A DNA stretch of 64,000 nt from Antitrichia curtipendula. Lineage: Eukaryota; Streptophyta; Bryopsida; Hypnales; Leucodontaceae. A program made the translations under genes and the position numbers. Below are positions 1 to 11,640 of this stretch, piece by piece. The notes under the pieces are model-generated. The model did not search any database and had not been told where the DNA came from. It saw nothing but the letters and a program-made list of their open reading frames with translations. Numbering within the stretch: the first letter of the stretch is position 1; every line of letters begins with the position of its first letter. Where the stretch lies: the NCBI GenBank assembly GCA_951230915.1, contig OX579641.1, forward strand, positions 24,592,254 through 24,656,253. The letters are read 5' to 3'.

Positions 1-302
1 AAAACATCAAGCAAAGAAGAAACTCGAGACCACTCGTGCCGCCCACGCTTCCGCCTACCAACTAAACTGACAACTACTTTGCAAAGAGGGAGCACATCCT
101 GCACAATAATCCATACACCGATTGCCACACCAGAAGAACAGAGAAGGGACATCATCAACGGGTGCACTAAAGGATTTAATACTTAAATACACATACCGCC
201 GCCTCAAATTAGGTTAAGCACACCGTCCCCGCCTTCCGCCCCCGACGTTGCACGTTCCAAAATATCCGAAAATATCCGAACAGACTGAAACACTTGCGTC
301 TC
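1..302. other. 3' flank of eIF1A
   Basis: I see no gene here. This stretch lies directly downstream of the minus-strand eIF1A stop codon and should contain its 3' UTR and polyadenylation region. Confidence 0.5.
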
Positions 303-740
303 TCATATCCTATCGATATCCTCGTCCTCGAACTCGACATAATCATCGCCGCCGCCCTCTTCCTCGTCGTCCATGCCGCCAGCAATACCCTCGTTGAGGC
401 GCACATTTTCCGGCAACTCGCCGTACGCCTTCAACAGACGGGCCTCGTCGGGCTGGTACTTAAGAATCACATCCGCCTTGTCGTCCTGGTAATCTCGAAG
501 TCCGACTAAGATGATATCGCCTGAAGCGATCCACACCTTCTTGTGCATCTTCCCCCGGATGTGGCACAACCGCTTAGTACCGTCGATGCAGAGCGCCTCG
601 CAACGGCCATTCCCGAGCATCCGGAGCACCTGCGCGTACTCCTGGCCATCCTCCTTGAAGACGAGCTCCCGCTTCTCGTCCTCCGCCTCGTTCTTTCCCC
701 TCTTCCTGTTCTTGCCTCCCTTTCCTTTATTCTTCGGCAT
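303..740 (-). CDS. eIF1A: Translation initiation factor eIF1A
   Basis: Intronless 145-residue reading frame for cytoplasmic eIF1A. This OB-fold factor binds the 40S A site, promotes scanning and works with eIF1, eIF2 and eIF5B in start-codon selection. The sequence shows the basic N-terminal tail ([18 protein letters not shown]), the OB-fold core (about residues 25-95, with [20 protein letters not shown] and [20 protein letters not shown]), the helical extension [23 protein letters not shown], and an acidic tail ending in EDEDIDRI. The length equals the usual plant length. The start is the first Met of the conserved N-terminus. Codon use is strongly C/G-ending, unlike the surrounding DNA, as expected for a highly expressed gene. 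Nothing is broken. It is the only clearly intact, recognisable host gene in the window. Confidence 0.97.
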   Translation of the reverse strand: MPKNKGKGGKNRKRGKNEAEDEKRELVFKEDGQEYAQVLRMLGNGRCEALCIDGTKRLCHIRGKMHKKVWIASGDIILVGLRDYQDDKADVILKYQPDEARLLKAYGELPENVRLNEGIAGGMDDEEEGGGDDYVEFEDEDIDRI

Positions 741-988
741 GCTTCGTCTTCGTCGCTGTCTGTCGTTGTCTTCGGCGCACTTCGGCGCACTTCAACTCCC
801 TCGAATGAGCCTCCACTTGATCCACGATTTCTGCAAAACCAGGGTTGATTCGCCGGGAGTCACCTGTTTCGCCTTGGAAGCCTCTCAGCAAACCAAAGAT
901 GAAACCCTGAAAACGTCGGGTAATAAGTACCATGTCTTCCCCGGCATGACATACAGTAGATTTCCGTCGACCTGCTACCTCGACGGGA
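741..988. promoter_or_regulatory. Putative promoter and leader of eIF1A
   Basis: GC-richer DNA immediately upstream of the minus-strand eIF1A start codon, presumably its 5' UTR and promoter. No TATA box or other site could be assigned with confidence. Confidence 0.35.
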
Positions 989-1190
989 TGAGAACCGGGC
1001 GGCTGCGGGCGGGTCTGTTGACAGGTTGAGAACCGGGAGGATGCGGGTCTATTGTTGGGTGGGAGGGCCTCTCTGCGCAGACATGCGGACGGGTCCGTTG
1101 TGAGGCTGAGAACCGGGCGGCTGCGGGTCTATGGTTGGGTGGGGTGCCTTTTTGCGCAGGCATGCGGGCAGCTGGCGTTTTGAAGAAAAT
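989..1190. repeat. 80-bp GC-rich tandem repeat upstream of eIF1A
   Basis: The block beginning GAGAACCGGGCGGCTGCGGG recurs near 990, 1028 and 1108. The last two are 80 bp apart and continue in parallel (TGCGGGTCTAT, GTTGGGTGGG, TTTGCGCAGGCATGCGG and relatives). The first copy is partial. The array lies about 250-450 bp upstream of the eIF1A start and could affect its promoter. Confidence 0.7.
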
Positions 1191-2470
1191 ATGTATCTAT
1201 CATCGGGGATTTTTCAGAGTGTGCTTTAACCCTTCACCGCCCAAGGGGACAAAAGTGTCCTCACACAATCTAGCAGTCAACTTCAAAGTGTTGTAATTTT
1301 TGCATCAAATGTCCAAATTCAATCAAACTTGTTGGGAAAGTTGCGCATACTAGTCTATTTACTGTGGTAAAATTTTCAGATCTATCAAAGATGTACTAAT
1401 TTTTTGAAAGTCATTCGAAGTTTGCAAGTTCAATTTGAGTTCACCACACTGCATTGAGATGGCTGCAACTTCAAGGGCTTGTATCTTTTTCATCAAATTT
1501 TATTTTTCAATAAATTTTGTTGAGTTTTTCTCCCCATAAAGTCTAATTATTGTGTTAAGACTTTCATGACAATCCAAGTTGTTTTGAATGCTTGGGAGCA
1601 ATTCGAAGTTCAAAATCCAGACATTTTTGCATTACAGTGAACTTTGCGGCTTATAACTTCTTCAGACAGGGGTTGTTTTCAATAATTTTTATTGGAAAAG
1701 TTGCACATACTAGTCTAGTTCTTGTGGTAAGAATTTCATATCAATTCAAGAAATTATGATTGACTGAGAAGCATTTTAGTAGAGGTAGGTTCAGCCATAG
1801 ATGTGTTTTTTTACTACTTTTTTTATTTTTTTTTGACATTTCAAAACAATTTTGCAAACGCAATGAGTCAATTGAATGATTTTTTTCCACCACAGTGTTT
1901 GTCTTTTGGTTTTGAATCACTTGGTAGTTAAATTTTTTTTCATTTGAGTAGGTTTAGAAATCGGATTTCACCTCCAAATGTGTTTTTAGAAAATTTTCAG
2001 CATCTTTTTGTAACACTAGAACATTATAATCTTTCAATCTATACGGTCAAATGATCCCAAATTTGATTAACACCATCTATAACATGCACACTACAATATT
2101 GTACGATTGAGATTTTCATACCTTACTCACATTTAGACTTATAACACTTGAAAAGCAAGGTTGTTTTTTGACATGATTAGGCCTTGGGCGGTGTAGGGTT
2201 AAGGAAAAATAGCCATTATATTTTTCATGTGGACCCAATGGATGGGGAGGGATACAATAAGAAATTCACACGTATTAGATTCTTTCAAGATTGATCAGTC
2301 TCCGCCAATGAGGTTGTTCACCTATATCGGTGAAAGCTCAACTCCTCCTTTTCCGCTTGTCTACCCCGGCAAGACAATCAATAGAGCCCTTTTTGTCTTC
2401 TTGCTTGAATTAGAGGTAAACTTGCCCACTGGGCTCACATGTAAGCTAACCCTTAGTATTGAAGGGCGGA
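1190..2470. repeat. Dispersed repeat copy 1, interrupted by a TTAA element
   Basis: The flanks 1190-1225 and 2203-2470 together match the reverse complement of 50860-51180. The similarity reaches the translated level (for example FPLVYPGKTINRALFVFLLE against FPLAHLDKTIGGAAFVFLLD). The reading frame at 2227-2520 belongs to this repeat and is probably not a gene of its own. Origin unknown. Confidence 0.6.
1226..2202. mobile_element. TTAA-flanked piggyBac-like non-autonomous element
   Basis: Element 1230-2198 is flanked on both sides by TTAA (1226-1229 and 2199-2202). Its ends are inverted: CCCTTCACCGCCCAAGG on the left, and on the right CCCTACACCGCCCAAGG when read inward, 16 of 17 identical. 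A TTAA target duplication with CCC...GGG ends is the piggyBac signature; Kolobok also uses TTAA but has different ends. The 969-bp AT-rich interior has no substantial reading frame, so it cannot encode its own transposase. It sits inside a dispersed repeat whose second copy (50860-51180) lacks it. Confidence 0.85.
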
Positions 2471-2561
2471 GTCTTGGGCATGGGTGTCTCACAACAATAT
2501 TGATGGCTTTGGAGATTTAGGGTTTGGGGTTTTGCAATGGGACTTGCGCATCGAATTTGCT

Positions 2562-2906
2562 CATGAAGTAGTGCTCCAAAGCTTCTAGTGATCTCTACCC
2601 CCTTGTTGCGTCTTTTTGACATCTGCACATCATGAAGTAGTGCTCCAAAGCTTCTAGTGATCTCTACCCCCTTGTTGCGTCTTTTTGACATCTGCACATC
2701 ATGAAGTAGTGCTCCAAAGCTTCTAGTGATCTCTACCCCCTTGTTGCGTCTTTTTGACATCTGCACATCATGAAGTAGTGCTCCAAAGCTTCTAGTGATT
2801 TCTACCCTCTTGTTGCGTCTTTTTGACATCTGCACATCATGAAGTAGTGCTCCAAAGCTTCTAGTGATCTCTACACCCTTGTTGCGTCTTTTTGACATCT
2901 GCACAT
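2562..2906. repeat. 69-bp minisatellite, five copies
   Basis: Five tandem, nearly identical 69-bp units (repeat starts near 2565, 2634, 2703, 2772 and 2841). Because 69 is a multiple of three, the minus strand stays open as five 23-residue repeats (MSKRRNKGVEITRSFGALLH and so on). The identity of the units suggests recent expansion. I do not regard it as coding. Confidence 0.9.
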
Positions 2907-3255
2907 TTTGTGTTGCACATCAAGAAAAGATACTCTTCTTTTAAAACAAAGTGCTATCATGGTGCTCAATTGTGCATGATAGTGCACAATTTGCTTCACA
3001 CTCTCCAAGACAAACAATTTGAGCTCACACCGCAAGGGTAATTTTTTTTTAAATCATAAAGGGCTCAATATAGGTACTTATATTTTAAGTGCAACTCATC
3101 AGACATCTCCAACTATTGGGACTTAATGACATAGTTCCAATCACCATATAATTTCCTTGGCGACAATAGGTCGAAACCGAGGCCAACGTTGGCATTATCC
3201 TCTAAGCTAGTAAAAAAATCAAGAAAGTCACTAACAACCATGACTGGAAACACCT
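2907..3255. other. No gene seen
   Basis: AT-rich spacer between the minisatellite and the next transposon. I see nothing recognisable in it. Confidence 0.5.
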
Positions 3256-4204
3256 TTAATCCCTAAAGGTTTTGTCTATGTTTTCACCACAAACGCTCCA
3301 AAACCGTCATTTCTAGCAAGTACCAAATTTAAGAAAAATAAAAATTGGACACATGTAAATGTAAGGTCTTGTAGTGTGATGGTTTGAGAAGATGTGAATT
3401 TTTTTTTAGAAATTTCCACCATGTAGATTGCAAGACATCAAAGTTTGAAGTGACAAAAATCCTTTTGGGGGTCCTAGAAAAAACCAAGCAATTGCACTTC
3501 ACAAGGTCAGATTATTATGAAAGAATGTCCAAAATGGTTGTAATTCTTTGGATTCATTCTCAAGGTAAGTTGACTACATGCTTGAAATTTTTTAAATCAT
3601 TTGGAATTGTTCAACATATAGGAAAAAAAAGTAAGTAGAAAAAAATAGAAAATGATTTAAAATATTAAATTGTTAACAATTTATTTATATAATTGAAAAA
3701 GTCCAATCCCAATGGTTATAATATTGTAATAAACAACCTACACGTAATGTTTTTATTTTTCTCCAAAATATTGAAAATTGAGTTAAATAAAGGACTTCAA
3801 AGTTTATCTTAGAAAAGAAATTCCATAACTATCCGCAAACTATTCACAACTAAAACTACTCATAACTTTCATCTCATTAATCAAAATGATTGGAACAATT
3901 AAAAGCTTTCCGTGTGAATACAAATCTTAGAAAACCAATTTCAAATTTTTATTTCTCAGAAAAGTGATTTTTTAAGAAGTTTTTTTAGCTACCTAGGCTA
4001 CTCGTTAAGCAATAAAAACTACATATTATATAATAACTTTTTGACCATGTAGTGCAAAGTTATAAAAATTATTGGGTCTTAAAGCTACTTCTTGGACACA
4101 TGTTGTGTGAAAATTTCAAAGAAAAAAATATAAATATCATTTGTAGTGAATTGCCCAAAATCTCTATATTTTCATAAAATATCGTTTGGTCCTTTAGTAG
4201 TTAA
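3256..4204 (+). mobile_element. Family A TTAA element, copy 1
   Basis: Element 3260-4200 is flanked by TTAA at 3256-3259 and 4201-4204. It begins TCCCTAAAGG and ends GGTCCTTTAGTAG, a decayed inverted pair of the family end CCCCTAAAGGACC. The interior matches the copies at 46803-47743 (inverted), 48011-48691 (inverted, internally deleted) and 48819-49757 (same orientation). Translated shadows align across copies, for example around QLHFTRS and YEKMSKMVV. It is non-autonomous, about 941 bp, and piggyBac-like in its ends and target site. Confidence 0.82.
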
Positions 4205-7200
4205 AGTGAGCACTTGAGCATTGAGGTCAAAGACCACATTTTCCTTTTTTATTTTTATTTTATTTTATTTTTTTCTATATAGTCATTTAGTCCAAACTCA
4301 CTGTGTTGAGGGCAGAAGGTGGATTTGAAATAGTTTTTGGCTATAGGTCCAAATTTGTTACATCAATAAGAGATGTAGGAATCCCCTTCTTATTCTTTGA
4401 CTTCTATCTCTTTGTTAGTTCCCAACTTATTTCGTTGAGGGAAGAACGATGGTTTTTTATAAATTATTCTTTATAAATTTACTTATTTCAATTGTTGCAG
4501 ATAGACAAACAATAAGAAAATTAAAACTAGATAACTAAAAAATGAATAAAAAATCTTCTTACCAGTTTTATGCATAATCAAGATTTTTTAATCTTCATTA
4601 CAAGTCTTTTTCTATATCCGAATGATACTATAGTCTTGATCAATCTTCTTTTTGATCAATAGTTCTAAACTATAAAAACAAATAATAGAGTGTTTGTGTA
4701 CTCACAATGAATCATAGAATTATAAAATGGCATATTTAAAACCCTAATATGGTTCAGATGCAGTATGTCTAAGATTTTATTTTTTTATTTTCTTACAAGT
4801 GTATTTCAAGTTTTATATAGATATAGACCAAAAAAGAGTATAAAAACAAAATAAGTATGTCAATTGCCAATATGATTTCTGGTCCTAAATAGAGTATTTT
4901 TCTCGAAGTAAGTCCAAATCCAAGTCTCAAAGCATGTAAATAAATTGAAAACCCAGAAATTGTATAAGTTATAGACATTAAGTGAAAATTGCCTAGATTG
5001 CCTAAACTTGCCATGTATATGACAAATTGTGGTTAAATCAAGGTTGTCTTGTTGGACATGTTCGGGGGTATTGGTGACATGTTGGATGTCTAACGTCGCA
5101 TGTCGTATTGGACAAGTGTCGGACAAATGGAAATGAGGCATCACGTAGAAATTTAGGGTTTCCTTTTTTTTAACTACGGGCTGCCCGAATTTGTCTTACG
5201 TGGTTGGTTGTCAAGAGTGATGTGGAAAGAGAAAACCACATCATGTAGGGTGACTTTGGGTTGGAGCACTTGTAGGTCTGAGTTGGGCGACCGCGGGTCC
5301 GAACATCAAGGCGACTTTGGGCTTAGGGTGTAGGGTGACTTCGGATATAGGGATGATCGCGGACTCAGGGAAGAAAAAAAAAAAAACTCTCACCCGAGGT
5401 TGCCACTAGACGTGGTCACCCTTGTCCGTGGTCGCCCCTATCCAATGTTGTCCCTATCTACAATTGCCTTGTACCAAAAGTCACCCCCCATGTCAGACCC
5501 GCAGGCACCCATGAATATGCCACAGGGCCGCCACATGGCATCTATGTGGTTCGAGCAGCAGAAGAATTTAAAAAAAGAAGTCAAAGGTCAATTTGACTTT
5601 GCTGGACGTCAGGGACGTCGCATGTTGGGATGTCTGGGAAGACAACCCTAGGTTAAATTGGTCAAAGGGAACCCATGTGAGAATTCTAAATTGATTTCTA
5701 AAGAGAGATTTTATTTTTTCATTTGATTTCGTGAAATAGTAGAAATCCCAATTCTTAGCCTACAAGTGTGATAATTCAAGATGGACTAGTGGAGGGCATT
5801 TACATCTAGAGTGTTGTATTCCAAGGTTGAAATTACACCAGGAGTTCAACAACAAAATTGGTTTGTCAAGATTTCCTTTCATGTAGAAGATTCCTTATTC
5901 ACTAGGAAATAGTGAAATTTGATTTTTCTTCTTCAAATGTGTAAAGTAAAAATATGAGATTGCATGTCTTTTGTAGAATTCCATAAGAGGCTCTATAAAA
6001 AGTTCTAGAATTTTCTAACTTATAGAAGATTTTCTTCTAGATAGTCAATTGTCAAAATCTACAATAGAATTTTTTTAGAAATTACATAGGGTGCGATAAA
6101 ATCTCACTAAATTTTAATTTTTTTTTATACTATTAACATTCTCCAACAAATTTTTATGACATTTTGGCATTAAAAAACATCCAAATTAAGAATATTCTTC
6201 AAAACTGGCAAAATTAAAGGAAGTTTGCAAAGTTGACCAATGTTTTGGAGGCATATAAAATCAGAATGAGGTCGAATGGGATTTATCTTCACTCCCTTAT
6301 ACCTATTAAAGAACCTTGGCTAGTTACCTTTCTAAGAAAAAATGAACCCCCAAAGTTGGATTTTACTTTTTTTGATTTTAAGTTGGTGCTAGGTTCCAAT
6401 GAGTTTTTGTGAAGGAAAAAATGTTAGGGGATCTTTTACACTAAAATGGCCTTTTGAATTCAATGATTCAATCCGTTTGTGATATAGAGTCTTTTTCTAA
6501 AAGTTAGAGTGTAGATCCATCTTAGAAAGTAGAAAAATAAAGAATTAGGATGAAAATCTTGATTATTAAGTTTACCTGTAGGAAAATTAGAGGGAGAGAA
6601 GCCCACAAAAAAATATTTTAAGGGAACCCATTCCTCTATTAAAACACTCCTTGTTTTTACTATGACTATATTTGATTCATTTATTTGAATTCTAGTCACT
6701 TTTGAGCTATATCATTAATCGGATGTTTTTAAGAGCTTTTGTACTTGTTTTTGTTTTTGTTTTCTAAGCTTTCTTTGAAGGACATTGTAGTCTCTTTAAA
6801 GGTTGCTATTGTATGTGCTTGTTGCAAGTTGTTTTTTACTAATTTGTTGAGTTTTTTAGTTTATTTAACACATTGTACTAATCCTAGAGATCTACTCCTC
6901 TATACCTTGGCAATGTTGTTTAGGGGGCCTTCTAGTGTTTTGTAGTTGAGTTGGAACTAATTTGGTTGTACTAACCTTGCTTGTGTTAGTTGGTGTTGTA
7001 TTACATATTGCATACTAATTTCTTGTACTAAATTCTGCTTATTAACTTGTTTTTGTACTTTGTTATTTTGCTAACACACTTGTTCTTAGTTTTCTACCTC
7101 TGTAGACAGTGGAGCTTTGATTTTAGGAGTCACAAAAATATTGATAGAATTTCCAAAATATTCCAAGGCAACAAAGCTTTGAACCCATAAGTCCTGAAAA

Positions 7201-7575
7201 ACGTATAAAGTCTCAAAATTAATCACAAATTGTAACATGTTGAAGTCTTTAGTTACAGTATTTGCCAATTTTAGTCTCCAAAAATTGAGTAGCCAAAACT
7301 CACATTAGCTTACTAATTAGTGTATAAAGTTTAGCTTTGGTCCTCCAAGTTATCATTCTACTTGTTGTCAAAAATTAGCACCAAAAAACACTAATTTTAG
7401 GTGTTAAAAAATAAAAAATTGGAATCAATGTCAAGAGAAAATAGAACCAGTTCAAAATAAGAAGAAGGGCCAGACAAAAGGCCCAAGAAGGTCTTAAATT
7501 TCATTTAAAACGGCAACCAAAGGAGCTAGTAGTCCAAATACACACAATTTCATTCAATCAGGTGCTACCATGTTA
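4205..7575. other. AT-rich intergenic DNA, no gene recognised
   Basis: A long spacer with only short spurious reading frames. A somewhat GC-richer patch near 5040-5660 contains local TGTCGGAC and GACGTCGCATGTTGG motifs but no convincing gene. No element boundaries could be placed. Confidence 0.45.
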
Positions 7576-7799
7576 TTAGGCCAACGTTGCTAGTATGCGA
7601 GCGAGAAGCGGGAAATGGTGAGCGGGGAGTGCAAATGTTAGAGGAAAGAAAGAAAATGAAGGTAAATTTTTTTGAAAAAGCAAAAAAAGTTTAGGTGAAT
7701 TAAAGGTAAAAGTGAATGAAAATTTTAAAAGGGGCTTTTTAAAATTGGAATGAAAGGAGGTAAAACTGAAATATGGAAGAAATTTAAAAAATGGGATGA

Positions 7800-8270
7800 A
7801 AGTAGTTTTTAAGGATGGATGACCGTCAACATAAAATGGATGAATAAATTGGATGAAAGTAGTGCCAGTGGATGAAAGAAGTGAAGTTGGATGAAAATAG
7901 TGATGGTGGATGAAATTGGTGAAGGTGGATGACAGTAGTGACGATGGATGAAAGTTTAGGATAAAATGGATAAACATGTTCGATGACACCAGCTAGAACG
8001 GATGAAAGTGCTTCAAGAAATGGATGAAATATTTGGATGACAATAGGGTTCTGGGGGCATAAGAGTAAGCCAAAAATGGATGAAAGTATTCAAGGCGGTT
8101 GAAAGTTGAAGGAAAAATGGACAAACAACTTGAACGAAGCTAACTACCTAAGTGGAGGTAGATGAACGAAGAAGAACAAATTGGTGAAAAAGTAGAATGC
8201 CATTAGCATAAGGCCATAAGTGGATGAAAGCAGAATGTAGAAATGGATGAAACGGGTGCATTCACTGTAA
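7800..8270. repeat. Degenerate GGATGAAAGTAG repeat field
   Basis: TGGATGAAAGTAG and close variants (GGATGAAAATAG, GGATGACAGTAG, GGATGAAATTGG) recur irregularly with spacing near 12-30 bp. The minus-strand reading frame across it (FIHHHYFHPTS and similar) is a by-product of the repeat and not evidence of a gene. Confidence 0.7.
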
Positions 8271-8950
8271 AAACAAATAGGATAGAATAGTAGGTTGAGG
8301 TTAAGTTGGTGTTATAGGTTGCCCACCCTTTTTGTGGTTTGTTTACACGGATGATGTTGTTTTCCAATCCCTCTTCACACATGAGGAGATTAAAGAGATT
8401 TAGAATGGAAAAAAGAAATGGATGTGGCATCTGCTGACGTATACCTGTTATAACAGGGGTGTCCCAGTTTTAGGGTTTAGTCTAAGGATTTAAGGTCCTA
8501 TATCCATTTCAGATGGTAATTAGCAAGATGTTTATCTTGTCACGGTTTTAGGATCGTGAACCTATAACTGTGGATCATTTGACATCAAAAGGCGGTTTAG
8601 GGCCTAATACCGTAGAAAGGATCACTAGATCAGGAGTTATTGAACCGTATTGCACAAAGACCTGGTAAGACAATGGAAAGGATCGCAATTGCTGTTAGCT
8701 TATGCCCACGCGGGCAACCAGACGAAGTAAAAGTATAGACAAAGCAATTGTCAAGACACGCAATTTAGGGTGTAGGGGTGATGAACACCGTGCACTCTTG
8801 ACAAATAGGGTCGTGATTAGAAATTCCACCAATTTTGGTTGATTACTTTAGAATGCAAGTAGTGGCTCTTGTAGTGTTACTACATTTCCATTCATGGCTG
8901 CAATACAAACCTGTAAAACCAGAGATTCCTCCTGTTTGGTATGGCAAAAA
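8271..8950. other. No gene seen
   Basis: Spacer left of the SWIM pseudogene. Mixed composition, with no domain or element end recognised. Confidence 0.45.
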
Positions 8951-9671
8951 CTACGGTGACTCTAAATCCTTTAGTATCCCGTTAAGCAATACGTGCTTCA
9001 CCTCGTTAAAACTGAAACTAGCAGCATGGATAAAGACATCTACCGTGCTAACCAAATTACAAACTACATTGAGAATATAATATAGATGTTTACAATTTGT
9101 CCAACTGCCACGTTTACCCAAACAACTCAACTTCATCTCTTTGAAATTCGGACAGTTGCATTCCAGGAAAGATGAAATTATTACCATGTAATTTTCAATC
9201 CTAGGAACCACCCCCAAATTCAAGGAAACTATGCAACCGAATTTGGGATGGGGAACCATCGTCACTCTTACAATGCGGGCATTTAGAGTGATTGCCGAAG
9301 CAATTATTTTGATGCTTTGTTGTAGGTGCCTTGGGGTTTCGCCGAACAACTTTGCCTGCTCTTACTGTGGGTTGCTCATCTGATGATGATGGAACAAGAT
9401 ATGCCTGCACAAGCTCAAGACCTGCATCTCCGCCGAATAGTCGTCGAGGTAAAATGACCTGATGTTGTGGTAATGCGAAACCAACAAATTCGAGTGACAA
9501 AATTTCAGCCTTCAAGAGCTTAATGCCAATTTTTACTGGCCAAATGGTTGGAAGAGGTGGTACAGAGAGTACCCACTTGCGCCTTGTCCCCTTCACGCAA
9601 CGCTCGATATTGTCGTTACAAAAGAAAAATTGCATTCGCTCATTTTGGTTCTTCTTGTAATTCACCATCAT
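8951..9671 (-). pseudogene. SWIM zinc-finger protein remnant, frameshifted
   Basis: Two overlapping minus-strand frames together make one protein fragment. The downstream part carries a SWIM-type zinc finger: ECNCPNF followed by NCKHLYYIL, the CxC...CxH arrangement. It then continues FIHAASFSFNEVKHVLLNGIL, which resembles what I recall after SWIM in plant proteins. The upstream part has KWVLSVPPLP and a Cys/His cluster GNHSKCPHCKSD. The frames join at a G-run near 9220-9235 (TTGGGGGTGG): losing one G would connect LEFG to VVPRIENYMVII. SWIM fingers bind DNA or protein and are common in MULE/FAR1-type transposases and their domesticated relatives. No catalytic domain is visible here, so I infer a decayed transposon-derived or host SWIM gene. 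Confidence 0.6.
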
Positions 9672-9952
9672 ACCTATATAGGTCGGTGCAGCAGTGGCAG
9701 TGTTGTGTTGGATGATTCGGGCTGTGCACTTCTTCCTTGTATTTGCCTATAGTACAAAACACGCTTTTGCTGATTGAGTAGACAATCGTGCAATGTGCCA
9801 TTGCATCTCATCGCACATGCTTTCTTGGATTGTTGATACATGCAGCCACTCAGTACGGGTGGGAAGGGTGACATTGAATCAAAGTGGCACTGCATTGTGA
9901 TCTTCACATTCCATTGGAAAAATAACATCTTTGGCAATGGGAGATAGTTCAG

Positions 9953-11043
9953 ATGCACTTGCTGATTCTCGGAAGGACCTGTCCTTCAAAGACAGAAGAT
10001 GACAATGCAGCATATTGTGGCAATGATGACCCTTCAATGAATGATGAAAATAATATCAATCCTCCTCCAAGACACAATGGCGTTGCCAGAGATGAAGGTA
10101 GTAGTGGAGGCTTGGGAACTGTAGCAAGGTGCCATGGTAAAAATGTAGAGGTTATACAAGTATCCTGCACAGTTCAAGCGTATAATTTGAGGGTTGATGA
10201 TGCAATGCGTTTTGACCCTTCATGTGTACGTATAGAAGAGGACAACGTTCCATGTCAAACGCAAGGTAGTCGCACTCCCACCTCGTAAATGATTTTCGCT
10301 ACAGTCCCTCATGGGAAGGGCCATCAACGCAACGCTCTCGAAACTCTTTTGCAAGCCGATCTTCCCCTCCTTCCTCCAAACAAGTTGAAGATTGGTCAGG
10401 CTCAACGGAGAATACTCGAGTTGTGGCGTAAAATATTTCTCATACTATTAGTGGTGGTAGGCCCCCTCAAGCCCCTCGTCCAATGGCAAGTGGTAAATAT
10501 GCATTGCCTCGTCATGGTCCTCGTCGAGGCAAAAAAACAGTTGGAGCATCATCGTCTAGACCACTTCCACGTGTTTTTTGTGGAATTGGAGCAAGAGATC
10601 TTGAAGTGGTCATAGCACCGTTTCTTGAAATATACACTCCAGGACCCATTAGGATGACATCGGCGTTTGTTTTGTCAAGAGTTCCAAGGAGCCTGACTAT
10701 AAATCTAGATGCTGAGGACCCTGCAGCAAAGAGACACAAGAAGATAGTGAGCAACAACTAGAAAAGAGGAAGAGCAGTTACGGAGCTTCGAAATGAGAAT
10801 TCAGAGGTTGAAGGACATCAGTCCTCACAGCACAAGGACGATGAAGAGGGTTTTGGAGGGGAAGATGAAGAAATGGACTATAATAGCAACTGCGATGAAG
10901 TACTAGCAGACGATGATGTATGCATTCGAGATGCTCATTGGGCAAATATGTCAATCCATGAAGTCTGGAGGTCAAGTCGTTTGAATAGTGGAACAGAGGC
11001 ATTAACAAATGAGGTAGAACTGGAAGACCGTTTGAGCACTTAA
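9953..11043 (+). pseudogene. Unrecognised decayed protein gene
   Basis: Not recognised. A plus-strand coding remnant divergent from the SWIM fragment. The first part (9953-10288) contains DDNAAYCGNDDPSMNDENN and ends at a stop. The reading then seems to shift by one frame near 10270 into a Ser/Pro-rich stretch, has a stop near 10430, and continues from 10483 with LPRVFCGIGARDLEVVIAPF. That frame runs past one in-frame TAG (10759-10761) into an acidic tail with NCDEVLADDDVCIRDAHW and ends at 11041-11043. The mixture of stops and a frame change indicates a pseudogene. It may derive from the same element as the SWIM fragment, but no catalytic motif is visible. Confidence 0.4.
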
Positions 11044-11399
11044 ATGGAAGTTTGAAGATGATGGCCAAGGTTCTTTAGGTAACTAGTGTAGAGGTTTGCA
11101 AGTGATGGAAGTATAGGTTAATTGTATTGTTGTTGGCTTATTGCACATTGCAATGCATGAAATCTATAAATATTTTTGGTTATCATAATGATGATTGCAT
11201 GTGTACTGCATTTTCATTTTACATTGTATCATCACTATCATGCATGATTGTATCTCAAGTGCACTAGTGAACTAAATAGGATTACTACATACTTCATATT
11301 TCTTAAATTTTAATTGACAATGTCATAACCAACGTACAATGAAATGTTCCATTTGAATTCTTAGACCGTCAACACTTCTTCAGAGGCTAAAAAATGAAC
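11044..11399. other. No gene seen
   Basis: AT-rich sequence following the decayed gene. Nothing recognisable. Confidence 0.45.
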
Positions 11400-11640
11400 T
11401 GCTACAAACTGCAGCCCATAGCGTCCGCGCCCAGGCAATCTACGTTCATGGCTGACTGTATCCGCGCCTAGACATAGCGTCTACATCTCTACACTCAAAA
11501 CGTCCGAAGTCAATTGTGTCTGTGCCTGGATACCAACGTCTATGCCTGTACCTGTTAAGCTCACGCCCATCTGTGTCTGCCCCCGCACTTTTGCGTCCGC
11601 GCCCGCTGTACCCGTCCACGCCCATACTCCAGCGTAGAAG
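11400..11640. repeat. Degenerate GC-rich short repeat
   Basis: Variants of GCGTCCGCGCCC and GTCTATGCCTGTACC recur about every 12-25 bp. This is an imperfect minisatellite with many CG dinucleotides in an otherwise AT-rich stretch. The plus frame across it is not credible as a gene. Confidence 0.5.

Noticed and set aside
2446..2904. 152-codon minus frame of 23-residue repeats as a gene
   Set aside because: Explained by a 69-bp minisatellite whose unit is a multiple of three. No start context or unique domain.
7576..7989. Minus frame rich in FIHHHYF as a gene
   Set aside because: Translation of the GGATGAAAGTAG repeat field; low complexity.
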